Source of the DNA: Planctomycetales bacterium
Lineage (GTDB): Bacteria; 4484-113
Reading direction: 5' to 3'
DNA length: 64,000 bases
NCBI GenBank assembly: GCA_030606285.1
Contig: JAUWGS010000009.1
Location: forward strand, 23,011-87,010
Part shown: positions 8,357 to 16,736 of the stretch, piece by piece
How the letters are laid out: each line of letters begins with the position of its first letter
Numbering within the stretch: position 1 is the stretch's first letter
The notes under the pieces: generated by a model
What the model saw: the letters and a program-made list of their open reading frames with translations, nothing else
What the model was told of the DNA's origin: nothing
The model's database searches: none
Program-made: the position numbers and the translations under genes

Positions 8357-9463
8357 ATGAACTTCGCAGGAAGAATCCAGCGCATAAGAGACTGCCTGGC
8401 CGGGCATCAGATTGACGCCATGCTCGTCAGCTATCTCAAGAACATCTTTTACCTCTCCGGCTTCAGCGGATCAACCGCAGAAGTCCTTATTACGGGAGAG
8501 GATGCGCTGTTCCTGACCGATTCCCGCTATTACGAGCGCTTCAAAGAGGAGGTTTACCAGGACTACCAGCTTGTCCCGTTTTACCAGGAGAGCCTGGGGC
8601 GGAAGCTCAAGGAGCTGGCGGCAAAGCACGGATTCGCCCGCCTGGGGATTGAGGCGGAGCACCTGTCGCTTACCCAGGTCGAGGAGCTGAAGGAAAACTC
8701 CGGCGTGGACATCGTGCCGCTCAGCGGCGTCGTTGAAAAACTGCGCATCGTCAAGGATGACGAGGAGATAGCCGCTCTGGAACGCGCCATCCGGTTGAAG
8801 GAAGAAGTGTTCACCGAGCTGGTCGGGCTCATACGGGGCGATGTCACTGAAGCCGATCTTGCCGCCGAGTTCGAATACCGCCTGCGCAAGAAGGGCGCGC
8901 AGATGGCGAGTTTCCCTTCCATTGTGGCCTTCGGCAAGAACTCGTCAAAACCACACGCAACGTTCACCGATCAGACCCTCGTGCCCACAATGCCGCTGAC
9001 CTTTGACTTAGGAGTGGAACTCGATGGGTATTGCAGCGATATGACCCGCACCGTATTCTTCGGCGGTGTGGCGCAAGGCTGGCGGGAAATTTACTCCATC
9101 GTGCGCAAAGCTAAGGATGCGGCGGCTGACGGAGCGCGCGCCGGAATGCGTTGCGCAGACGTTGATCGCATCGCCCGGGATATCATCTGCCAGGGTGGAT
9201 ACGACTCCTACAAAGTTGACGGCGACGAGCGCAAATACTTCGGGCACGGCCTCGGGCACGGCGTGGGCGTGGAGGTCCACGAAGCGCCCCGTTTGAACAA
9301 CCGAAGCGAGGAGACCCTCGAAGCCGGCACTGTCGTGACAATCGAGCCCGGCATCTATCTGCCGGATCAGGGCGGCATACGGATTGAGGACATGTATGTG
9401 GTCAGAGAGGATCGCCTGGTAAACCTGAACGCTCTGCCAACGGACATTCTGGTCGTGGAGTAG
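8357..9463 (+). CDS. pepP: Xaa-Pro aminopeptidase (M24B metallopeptidase)
   Basis: A 368-aa cytoplasmic peptidase of the pita-bread fold that releases N-terminal residues next to proline. It has a creatinase-like N-domain (NIFYLSGFSGSTAEVL) and a catalytic domain with the metal ligands Asp in FDLGVELDGYCSDMTRT, His in GHGLGHGVGVEVHEAP, and the two glutamates in TIEPGIYLP and GGIRIEDM. The SD AGGAGATAT is well placed before ATG 8357. It precedes efp by only 8 nt, a common bacterial pair. PepP versus PepQ (prolidase) cannot be separated from sequence alone. Confidence 0.93.
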   Translation: MNFAGRIQRIRDCLAGHQIDAMLVSYLKNIFYLSGFSGSTAEVLITGEDALFLTDSRYYERFKEEVYQDYQLVPFYQESLGRKLKELAAKHGFARLGIEAEHLSLTQVEELKENSGVDIVPLSGVVEKLRIVKDDEEIAALERAIRLKEEVFTELVGLIRGDVTEADLAAEFEYRLRKKGAQMASFPSIVAFGKNSSKPHATFTDQTLVPTMPLTFDLGVELDGYCSDMTRTVFFGGVAQGWREIYSIVRKAKDAAADGARAGMRCADVDRIARDIICQGGYDSYKVDGDERKYFGHGLGHGVGVEVHEAPRLNNRSEETLEAGTVVTIEPGIYLPDQGGIRIEDMYVVREDRLVNLNALPTDILVVE

Positions 9464-9471
9464 GTTTCGAT

Positions 9472-10035
9472 ATGATAACGCCAAACGATTTTCGCACGGG
9501 GACTACCTTCAAGAGGGGCGCTAATCTAATGCGGGTCCTCGAATTCCAGCACGTCAAGCCCGGCAAAGGCCCGGCATTCGTGCGCGTCAAGCTGCTCAAT
9601 GTACGCTCCGGCTCTATCAACGAAGTCACAATGCGCACTGAGGAGAAGCTGGAGGACGTGCGCATAGAAAAGCGGGAGATGGCGTTCCTCTACCGTGACG
9701 GCGAGAGCTATATCTTTATGGACAGCCAGGACTACGACCAGGTCCCGGTGCAGGCCGACATGCTCGGCGACAAGTTGCAGCTAATCAGGGAAAACGATGT
9801 TGTATTCATGGATCTGTACGGGGAGGAGATCCTGGGCGTAGATCTTCCCGCATCTGTCGTTTTGAAGGTTGTTCAGACCGAGCCTGGGGTGAAGGGCGAT
9901 ACTGCAACTGCAGCGACCAAGGCCGCCACTCTGGAAACAGGCGCAGTCATCCAGGTGCCGCTATTCGTAGAGGAAGGCGATCTGGTGAAAGTGGATACGC
10001 GCGCGATCAAGTACCTGGAGCGCGTCAAAGGGTAG
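9472..10035 (+). CDS. efp: Translation elongation factor P
   Basis: EF-P enters the ribosomal E site to relieve stalling at polyproline. The 187-aa protein has the three-domain layout. The domain I loop reads HVKPGKGPAFVRVK, with Lys32 at the tip in a palindromic PGKGP setting. That setting resembles the actinobacterial EF-P subfamily reported to act without lysine modification, rather than the beta-lysylated E. coli loop (PGKGQA). No EpmA/EpmB-type modification gene is in the window. It directly follows pepP. Confidence 0.97.
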   Translation: MITPNDFRTGTTFKRGANLMRVLEFQHVKPGKGPAFVRVKLLNVRSGSINEVTMRTEEKLEDVRIEKREMAFLYRDGESYIFMDSQDYDQVPVQADMLGDKLQLIRENDVVFMDLYGEEILGVDLPASVVLKVVQTEPGVKGDTATAATKAATLETGAVIQVPLFVEEGDLVKVDTRAIKYLERVKG

Positions 10036-10097
10036 CAGTTAGTGCGCATAATTAAGCATCGCACGCGCAAGGGTAGCTGTATCTGGGGCTAATTGGG

Positions 10098-10103
10098 TAT
10101 AAT
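10098..10103 (+). promoter_or_regulatory. -10 element before the first PKD/kelch gene
   Basis: Consensus TATAAT about 35 nt before the ATG at 10138. The -35 region (TAGCTG around 10075) is weak. A good SD (GAGGTG, 7 nt spacing) precedes the start. Confidence 0.5.
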
Positions 10104-10137
10104 AGACCGGTAAACTTCACCTATGAGGTGTGGGAAC

Positions 10138-12099
10138 ATGATGAGAAACACGATTTGGCTCTGGGTGGTCATCCTGATCGCCGCGTTCGCCGTTGCCTGC
10201 GGCGGCGGCAGTGGCGGTCCCACTCCGATCACGCCGTCTCAGGAGACCGGCGGAGGAGAACCACCCGCTGACGAGAGCCAACCGTTTTCGGTGGTGCTAA
10301 CGGCGACCCCGGACCAGGGGCCGACCCCGTTGACGGTTAGCTTCTCGGCGTATGCGTTTGGGGGTTATCCTTCGTACTCGTACGAATGGGACTTCGACGG
10401 AGACGGAGTAGCCGACTCGAACGCTGTCGACCCGTACTGGACATTCAATAACAGTGCGATTGTCGCTGTCAAGATAACCGACTCGCGTCACCAGACGGTT
10501 ACAGTTAGTAAATCAATTACGGTAACCGCTCCAACAGGTGAAACCGGTGGGACTGGAACCCAGCCGCTGGTGGTGCGATTCCAACCTTCAGTCAATTCCG
10601 GCCCCGCGCCCTTACGGGTGCAGTTCACGGCGCTGGTGACTGGTGGAAGCTCGCCATATGGATTCATCTGGGATTTCGAGGGCGACGGCGTCCCCGACAG
10701 CAACAGTGAGAATCCCGTGTTTGTCTACGAGCAGCCCGGTCCACGGATTGGCGATGCCTCCTATTTCTACTATCCGGTGCTGACTGTAGTGGACAACCGT
10801 GGCATTGAGGTTTCCACGGTGGATGACCTGGATGGCGATGGCGAGCCCGATTGGCCTGTCGCGATCAACGTGGTGCCGCCATCGGCTCTGTTGGCCTACG
10901 CCGCGGCGAATCCCGGCTCCGGTCAGGCTCCGCTGCCGGTGGTCTTCAGCGGTGGTGCTTCGGGCGGTGAGCCGCCCTATGAGTTCTACTGGGACTTTGG
11001 AGACGGCACTTCCCGTGAGTTCGACGCCTCGGTGGTGGCCCCGCACATCTACGTGGCTCGGGGCAACTACAATGCCCTGCTAACCGTCAAGGATAATCAG
11101 GGCGTGACGGGGACGAGTGGCATTGTCCCGGTCCGCGTAAGCCAGGAAGTCACCTTCAATGTTCGCATCGAGGCTGACGCAACAGAGGGTCCAGTGCCCT
11201 TCAACGTGCAGCTCACGAGCTACACCGAGGGTGGCAAGGAGCCGATTCACTACAACTGGGAGGTCTTTACTGACCTTGTTCCGACCGGAGAGGAGCCCAT
11301 CATTGTGCTCCCGCCCGCGTACCCGATGCCGGTGAAAGACCCTCAGGCGATTGTGGTGCCGGATAAGACATCTGAGCCCAACCCGGTGATAACGTTCGCG
11401 ACTTTCGTTGGCCAGTACGTCGACATGAATGCCAACGAGGCTTACGATGCCGGTGAGGGAGCGGGCGCTCCTTACGTCGTCCGCCTTGTGGCGAAGGACG
11501 ACAACGGTGTGGAATCGGTCAGTAATCTGATCCGCATCGAGCCGCGTCAGTCGGAGCCCGCCTCGCTTTACCGCGCTGAGCGTACGCCGACAATCGGCTG
11601 GTCCATCTATGGCGGCAACACGGTTGGCGGCGCTCTGCCAGCATTCGGTGCGCGCGCTAATCCTGCAACGGCTTCTCACGCGTCCGGCTTAGTGTACCTG
11701 TTCGGTGGCGACATCTACAATGACTCCGGCGAGTTCACGGGAGTCGTGGACCTTATCAGGTCGTCGTACGTTCTGAACCTAACCGGCAATGACCGTGCGC
11801 CTTCCGGCATGTTCGGTTCGGTATCGGGTGCTGGCGCAGCGGCGGGAGCCTACGAGGATGGCGGATTCACGATGCTTAACTCGCTGCAGGGCCTCCCGTA
11901 CGCGTACATTGGTTTGATGCCTACGGTGAAACGCCCGCCTACTCAAGGCAACGGCGGTCCGCCGGACTGTGGCGGGGCATACATGAATCGTACACTTCAG
12001 AAGAGCGTGGCTTTTGAGCCGCGTGGTTCGGCAGCCGCAACAATGGTGCACGAGGACTGGGATGTCAACCCGGGCGGCTTCGGCGGATGCCCCGGATGA
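10138..12099 (+). CDS. PKD-repeat lipoprotein ending at an in-frame UGA (N-terminal part of a PKD/kelch protein)
   Basis: 653 codons to the UGA at 12097. The ATG at 10138 is chosen for its GAGGTG SD; ATG 10123 is alternative. A lipoprotein signal (WVVILIAAFAVAC, then GGGSGG) is followed by about four PKD-type Ig domains marked by YEWDFDGDGVADSN, FIWDFEGDGVPDSN and FYWDFGDGTSREF. A kelch-like region begins near residue 480 (SGLVYLFGGDIYND). The reading ends CPG-stop in the middle of the propeller, and the same frame stays open for another 344 codons. The next gene has the same architecture in one piece, so the stop is unexpected. Confidence 0.75.
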   Translation: MMRNTIWLWVVILIAAFAVACGGGSGGPTPITPSQETGGGEPPADESQPFSVVLTATPDQGPTPLTVSFSAYAFGGYPSYSYEWDFDGDGVADSNAVDPYWTFNNSAIVAVKITDSRHQTVTVSKSITVTAPTGETGGTGTQPLVVRFQPSVNSGPAPLRVQFTALVTGGSSPYGFIWDFEGDGVPDSNSENPVFVYEQPGPRIGDASYFYYPVLTVVDNRGIEVSTVDDLDGDGEPDWPVAINVVPPSALLAYAAANPGSGQAPLPVVFSGGASGGEPPYEFYWDFGDGTSREFDASVVAPHIYVARGNYNALLTVKDNQGVTGTSGIVPVRVSQEVTFNVRIEADATEGPVPFNVQLTSYTEGGKEPIHYNWEVFTDLVPTGEEPIIVLPPAYPMPVKDPQAIVVPDKTSEPNPVITFATFVGQYVDMNANEAYDAGEGAGAPYVVRLVAKDDNGVESVSNLIRIEPRQSEPASLYRAERTPTIGWSIYGGNTVGGALPAFGARANPATASHASGLVYLFGGDIYNDSGEFTGVVDLIRSSYVLNLTGNDRAPSGMFGSVSGAGAAAGAYEDGGFTMLNSLQGLPYAYIGLMPTVKRPPTQGNGGPPDCGGAYMNRTLQKSVAFEPRGSAAATMVHEDWDVNPGGFGGCPG

Positions 12100-12133
12100 C
12101 AGCCGCGTCCAGACTTAGGCCCAGGTTGGGCCT
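12097..12133 (+). promoter_or_regulatory. In-frame UGA followed by a bacterial SECIS-like hairpin
   Basis: UGA at 12097-12099 follows codons for Cys-Pro-Gly. Seventeen nt after it is a perfect 7-bp hairpin, AGGCCCA (12117-12123), loop GGT, TGGGCCT (12127-12133). The loop lies 24 nt after the UGA and starts with G, within the generally cited limits for bacterial SECIS elements. It could also be chance in GC-rich DNA around a simple nonsense mutation. Confidence 0.35.
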
Positions 12134-13134
12134 TGGGTATGGGAGGATTCGGCGTTCCAGTGTTCTACGTGTTCGGTGGCCGTGACGAGAATGGGAATCC
12201 GCTGGACGTAGTCCAGAAGTACTTCCCGGAGACCTATGGTGTCGAGGATATGTTCCCGATTCTGTTCAATCCTGGCCCGGTAGCCCAGTTCGTCAATGCG
12301 CAGACCGACATCTGGTCGGATAGTTATATGTTCCACGACTTTGATTGGCTGCCGCAGATCGGTGAGTGCATCAACCTGCCTGTTGTGCCAGAACGTACAC
12401 CGGGGAGCGAGACACTCTTGAATCCGCTTCCCGAGCCGCTTTACGGGCACGCTGCGGTGACTCTCGAGTCTACGGGTAACCTCTTCCCGCCGCCGGTATG
12501 GCCGGAAGGGCCGTACTGCTACGTGTTTATCCTCGGCGGTATCAACGACGGGGGCGTGCCGGTCAGCACGATGCGCTGGTTCAACGTTTGGGCAGCTCCG
12601 ACCGAGCGCCAAGAGGACGAAGATCCTTCTGCGGGAGATTACTCCGTCGTTTCGCAGATGCCGATTGAGCGCGCCTATCACAGTGCGTTTGTAACACTGC
12701 CTGAAAAGCTCACTGACAAGCCTTGGCGGATCATTGTCGTTGGCGGTTTTGACCGGAACGGCAACTACATCTCGCAGGTGGACGAGTACACCTTCACCAG
12801 CATCACAAACCCGGTAGCGGGTACGTGGAGAACAGTAGCCAACACTTCGGAGGCTGCTGCTGGTGTCGGAGCAGGCTGGCTGGAAGATGATCGCGGTATG
12901 GTGTACACGCAGTTGGGCGGTCGCACGGTTGACGGCTACACCGGCTCGGTGTACAACGTGCTGTCGAACGGGTCGATGTCTCTGGCTCCCACGGGACTGG
13001 TTCCGCGTGGATGGGCCGGAGCGACTGGTGTCACAGCGTACAACGACTTCTACGCACCTGGTGGAGATTTCTATATTGTTGGTGGCCTGACCCAGATGGG
13101 TATGGACACTATTGTTGAGCATTACCGGCCGTAG
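12100..13134 (+). CDS. C-terminal kelch propeller segment in frame behind the UGA
   Basis: 344 codons, open from the base after the UGA. If translated alone, the first ATG is at 12133. The product has kelch-like blades (VPVFYVFGGRDENGNPLD, CYVFILGGINDGG, WRIIVVGGFDRNGNY, FYIVGGLTQMGMD). It has no signal peptide, so an independently initiated product would stay in the cytoplasm, unlike its partner. No good SD precedes 12133. With the upstream part the total is about 998 residues, close to the 930-aa neighbour. It is therefore either the dead end of a broken gene or the second half of a read-through or recoded lipoprotein. Confidence 0.65.
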   Translation, partial: QPRPDLGPGWALGMGGFGVPVFYVFGGRDENGNPLDVVQKYFPETYGVEDMFPILFNPGPVAQFVNAQTDIWSDSYMFHDFDWLPQIGECINLPVVPERTPGSETLLNPLPEPLYGHAAVTLESTGNLFPPPVWPEGPYCYVFILGGINDGGVPVSTMRWFNVWAAPTERQEDEDPSAGDYSVVSQMPIERAYHSAFVTLPEKLTDKPWRIIVVGGFDRNGNYISQVDEYTFTSITNPVAGTWRTVANTSEAAAGVGAGWLEDDRGMVYTQLGGRTVDGYTGSVYNVLSNGSMSLAPTGLVPRGWAGATGVTAYNDFYAPGGDFYIVGGLTQMGMDTIVEHYRP

Positions 13135-13179
13135 AAAGCCGGACGTTCGTGATCCCGATGGTTGGGAGGACGTAACCTG

Positions 13180-15969
13180 ATGAAAGTGTTGAGAGCAATC
13201 GGTACTATGCTGATACTTCTCGCTGCCGTCGCCGCTTGCGGCGGCGGCGGCAGCAAGGGGAGCATTTCCCTGCCAAGCCAAACGGATGGCAACGGTGACG
13301 AGAGCGATCTACAGATCGTCACGTACACCGCGTCTCCCACCACCGGTGGGTCGCCTCTGGGTGTCAACTTCATTGTCACCATAACCGGCGGGGAACTCCC
13401 ATTCACCTACATGTGGGACTTCGACAATGACGGGGCGTTCGACTTCTACGTCAACGAGGTCGCAAGACGCACTGAACAGTCGTACCACCTTTACTACTTG
13501 CGGAACGCTGACGTTCTTCAGGGGTCGTCCCTTTACCAAGCAGTGGTTAGGGTGAGGGATGACGCCGGTGTGGTTCGTACCAGTGAGCCGGTGTCAATCC
13601 TGATTACGGACGTGCCGCAGTTCGCGCTCGACTCTACACTGACGCGCATTATCAGTGACACTGTAGTCGGGTACGACCAGGAAGGGCAGCCGATCTACGC
13701 CTACCTTTCCGGTGAGCCGGTTTATTGCCGTGTGTTCCCTGATCCTTCGAACCCCGGGGCTCCCCCCTACCGTTTCCAGTGGGACTTCGATGGTGACGGG
13801 CGGATCGACTCGACCCTGCAGAATCCTCAATACACCTTTACTGTGTTCGAGGGCGATTCTGAATCCTTCATCGTCAATCTGACCGTGACCGACTCCAACG
13901 ACTACTCGATTACCCGCCAGTTCCCTCTGACGGTGATCAGGCAGTTGCCGGATGAACCCACAGGAGCTCCGGAGCTTATCGTGAATACCGCCCCGCCGAT
14001 TCGGTCTGATGGAACGATCCTGATAGAGCTCGATTCCAGCAGCGACTTTCCTGCCGACCGGGAGCCCCAGATGAACGCCAGCGTTACGGTGTCCCCGGAC
14101 CATCCGGGCGTGCTTCCGTACGCGTATTTCTGGGATTTCACCAACGACGGCATCTACGACGCGAACACCACCTCAGTGTCGGTGCCTTATTATGATGCAG
14201 ACCTGAATATCTCTATTAACCCGTACAAGACGTTTGGCCAGGCGACGCGGAACTTTACTCTGGCGCTGCATTTCGTCGATGGGATCGGTCAGATAGTGCA
14301 TCTTGAGTGGCCAGTGCGCGTGGTGGATCGCGCCTATGAACCGGTGGTGGATCCTCTGCTCGCTGAGGCCACGGTTGACATCAACAATGACGGCTCCTAT
14401 GAAGTCCTTGATGACGGCACCTACGCCGAGCAGGCCAGCACTGTCGCGCTGGCCAGCAACTTGCTTGTACACTTCCGAGTTGCTGCGAGCGGCGTGACGG
14501 AGGAGTCAGGATTGTATCGCTTCCAGATTGACATCCTGGGCGACGGCGTGTACGCGGAGGATATCAACGAGGGCGATTCAGAAAACCCAATTTATGACAA
14601 TGTTCTGGAATGGGATCCAGACTATGACGGGATCTACGAAGACGTTGACCTAGATGGCGACTCGGAAACGCTCAACGAGGCTACGGTGAACATCACCCCC
14701 CCGCAGCCCGGCGGCAAGGAGACTGCAATATTTGAGATCAACTACCCGTCTAATCTCCTTCCAGGATACAAGGCAGTCCGCACCAAGGTGATAGCAACAT
14801 CCAAGAGCGGGCTTGAGTTGGCGAGTCGCGTTAGCCACGTGCCTCTGTCGTTCGTAGTGTCGTCCGACAGTATCGAGTTCTCTGCCACCGGTGATGCGTT
14901 CAAGATGCGTCGCGACTTCGGGATGGCGGCGGTCACAGCCATTGATGACAATGATACCCCAGCAGACCAGACCGACGACCACCTGTCGCAGCGGCGCGTG
15001 TTCCTCATTGGCGGCCTGGACGGCAACGTTGCGCTGCGCAGCGTTCAGCTCCTGACCCAGGATTATCTCATGGCTAACGAGCAGTGGGTGGATCAGGTCA
15101 GCGTCAGTGACCGTCTGCCCTTGTCCACGCCACGAGGACAGATGGCTGCGGAGCCGCTTGGCGGCTTCACGAGAGGCGCGAACTCGGTCGGTATCTACGC
15201 GCTTGGCGGCATCAACAACGTCGACCAGACGCTTTCGGTGGTCGAGATGCTCCCAAGCTTCGACGGCGACAGCACCGACTATCCAACGGTGCCGTGGACG
15301 ACAGTTGGCTCTATCGGTAACAGCAACACGCAGCTTAGGCTTATGTCCTCCGCCTACGGCGTGTCCTATGGTGGTGGGGCATCACTCATCCTGATGGGCG
15401 GACTGCAAGGCAATCCTCCGAGCGAACACGTGAGTGGTACCGGTTGGATATTCAGGCCCGTGGACAATGCTTGGTTTAGCTCGGCCATCAGTCCGATGCC
15501 GACACCCCGGTATGACTTCGCCATGGTGCTTGACTTCCCGTACCTGTATGCGATTGGCGGACGAAACAACGCCGGTGTGAGCACACGAGCTGTTGAGAGG
15601 GTCCGCCTCGATACCGGGGGCTGGGAGATCATGCCGGATATGAAGTTCGCGCGCGCCGGAGCTGCCGCAGAGATAATCAACGGTAAAATCTACGTCTACG
15701 GTGGCATCGACTATCCTCAGGACCAGAGCGCGCCAGAGTACATCGACACTTCAGAAGTATTCAATCCCGACACTTACGTTTGGTCTCGGACGATCGGGTC
15801 GGCCCCGGGACGCGCAGGCGCCGGTTCCGTAGCGCTGTTCACGTACCTGAACGCGGACAGCGACCCGCTGCCCAACGACACGGTGTGGATTGTGGGTGGC
15901 GAGACTGCCAACGGTCCCATAGGCACGCTGGTCCAGCTCTATGTTGAGGGTGTGGAAAACATAGACTAG
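13180..15969 (+). CDS. Large PKD/kelch lipoprotein
   Basis: 929 aa from ATG 13180, which has GGGAGG about 10 nt upstream; a TTG at 13162 is less likely. The lipoprotein signal is MKVLRAIGTMLILLAAVAAC, then GGGGSKG. PKD-like domains carry FTYMWDFDNDGAFDF, FQWDFDGDGRIDST and AYFWDFTNDGIYDAN. A propeller of kelch-type blades occupies roughly the last 330 residues (RVFLIGGLDGNVALRS, IYALGGINNVDQT, YLYAIGGRNNAGVS, IYVYGGIDYPQDQ). It is a paralogue in tandem with the UGA-split gene 45 bp upstream. Function is probably extracellular binding or adhesion; no catalytic motif was seen. Confidence 0.8.
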   Translation: MKVLRAIGTMLILLAAVAACGGGGSKGSISLPSQTDGNGDESDLQIVTYTASPTTGGSPLGVNFIVTITGGELPFTYMWDFDNDGAFDFYVNEVARRTEQSYHLYYLRNADVLQGSSLYQAVVRVRDDAGVVRTSEPVSILITDVPQFALDSTLTRIISDTVVGYDQEGQPIYAYLSGEPVYCRVFPDPSNPGAPPYRFQWDFDGDGRIDSTLQNPQYTFTVFEGDSESFIVNLTVTDSNDYSITRQFPLTVIRQLPDEPTGAPELIVNTAPPIRSDGTILIELDSSSDFPADREPQMNASVTVSPDHPGVLPYAYFWDFTNDGIYDANTTSVSVPYYDADLNISINPYKTFGQATRNFTLALHFVDGIGQIVHLEWPVRVVDRAYEPVVDPLLAEATVDINNDGSYEVLDDGTYAEQASTVALASNLLVHFRVAASGVTEESGLYRFQIDILGDGVYAEDINEGDSENPIYDNVLEWDPDYDGIYEDVDLDGDSETLNEATVNITPPQPGGKETAIFEINYPSNLLPGYKAVRTKVIATSKSGLELASRVSHVPLSFVVSSDSIEFSATGDAFKMRRDFGMAAVTAIDDNDTPADQTDDHLSQRRVFLIGGLDGNVALRSVQLLTQDYLMANEQWVDQVSVSDRLPLSTPRGQMAAEPLGGFTRGANSVGIYALGGINNVDQTLSVVEMLPSFDGDSTDYPTVPWTTVGSIGNSNTQLRLMSSAYGVSYGGGASLILMGGLQGNPPSEHVSGTGWIFRPVDNAWFSSAISPMPTPRYDFAMVLDFPYLYAIGGRNNAGVSTRAVERVRLDTGGWEIMPDMKFARAGAAAEIINGKIYVYGGIDYPQDQSAPEYIDTSEVFNPDTYVWSRTIGSAPGRAGAGSVALFTYLNADSDPLPNDTVWIVGGETANGPIGTLVQLYVEGVENID

Positions 15970-15988
15970 AGACTGTATGAGGGAATCA

Positions 15989-16024
15989 AAAGAGGGGCGT
16001 GCCTATGGGCGCGCCCCTCTTGTT
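15989..16024 (+). terminator. Intrinsic terminator after the PKD/kelch genes
   Basis: AAGAGGGGCG, a short loop, and CGCCCCTCTTGTT form a strong GC-rich hairpin with a short T-rich tail 20 nt after the stop. The A-rich left flank could let it work on the minus strand too, for the convergent gene ending at 16098. Confidence 0.65.
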
Positions 16025-16097
16025 ATAACGGCCTGAAGCCCGGCACGGTCCTCAACCGGACGGTAGTAGTGGTGGAGGCGGGAGCTGTGATAAGCGT

Positions 16098-16715
16098 TCA
16101 GGGAGCGTTGCGGTTCAGCGCCAGCGAAGCCAGGTATGTCTCGTTGGGGAACATCTGTACGCCTTCTTCCAGATGCTGCTGCGCGATGTCGTATCGGCCG
16201 CGCTTGAGTTCTATTTTCACTGCAAGCCGCCACACCGGTGCGAGGTAGGGGATCAGCTCGATTGCCCGCTCGATGTGATACGAGGCGTCAGTGTGGTACT
16301 GGCGGCGTGCGGAAGTCAGCGCTAGATTGAAGTGCTGCTTGCCGGTCGTCTCGACTTCGTGTAATGAGACGATTTCGTGGAGCAGCCCCGGTTTCTCGCG
16401 CACCGCATCGGGCAGGCTTTGTGCCTGCTCCCAGGCGTCCGCGATGCGCCTTTCACTAAGTGCAATGCGGACTTGCAGCAGCGCAACCTGCTCTGCGACA
16501 AGAGGGGTCATTGCCTGAGCCTTGCTGCCCAGTTCGCGCGCACGCTCAATCTCGCCACGCGTTACAGCGTTGAAGGCTTCCGCGAGCAGCCTGTTAGCTT
16601 CGTCCAGCTGCTCATAGTAGGGCGCGAGCTGTGCGCCACAGCCGGGGCACTCCATTGCGCGACCTGAGAGTTCGCCGCGGCAGACCGGACATTCTTTCAA
16701 CTGTGCCAACAGCAA
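16098..16715 (-). CDS. Zinc-ribbon protein with TPR-like helices, last gene of the Hsp70 operon
   Basis: 205 aa. The N-terminus is a two-knuckle zinc ribbon (CPVC, 12 residues, CPGC). The rest is helical and TPR-like (RGEIERARELGSKAQAM, ASYHIERAIELIPYLAPV, GRYDIAQQHLEEGVQMFPN). The likely start is TTG 16715; no ATG lies near the ribbon, so the start is uncertain. It follows dnaK by 21 nt on the same strand, which suggests a substrate- or partner-binding accessory of that chaperone. The family is not recognised by name. Confidence 0.6.
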   Translation of the reverse strand: MLLAQLKECPVCRGELSGRAMECPGCGAQLAPYYEQLDEANRLLAEAFNAVTRGEIERARELGSKAQAMTPLVAEQVALLQVRIALSERRIADAWEQAQSLPDAVREKPGLLHEIVSLHEVETTGKQHFNLALTSARRQYHTDASYHIERAIELIPYLAPVWRLAVKIELKRGRYDIAQQHLEEGVQMFPNETYLASLALNRNAP

Positions 16716-16736
16716 TTCGCCACCAGTATGCCCGTA

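Noticed and set aside
12097..12099. Genome-wide reassignment of UGA to a sense codon
   Set aside because: Several well-defined genes (rimM, the glycosidase at 36671, the nucleotidyltransferase at 43346) end in UGA at the expected length.
12115..13281. 388-codon minus-strand open frame opposite the kelch segment
   Set aside because: It lies exactly opposite a plus-strand frame with clear kelch motifs, its translation is rich in Arg/His with no family resemblance, and it has no SD; a GC-driven shadow.
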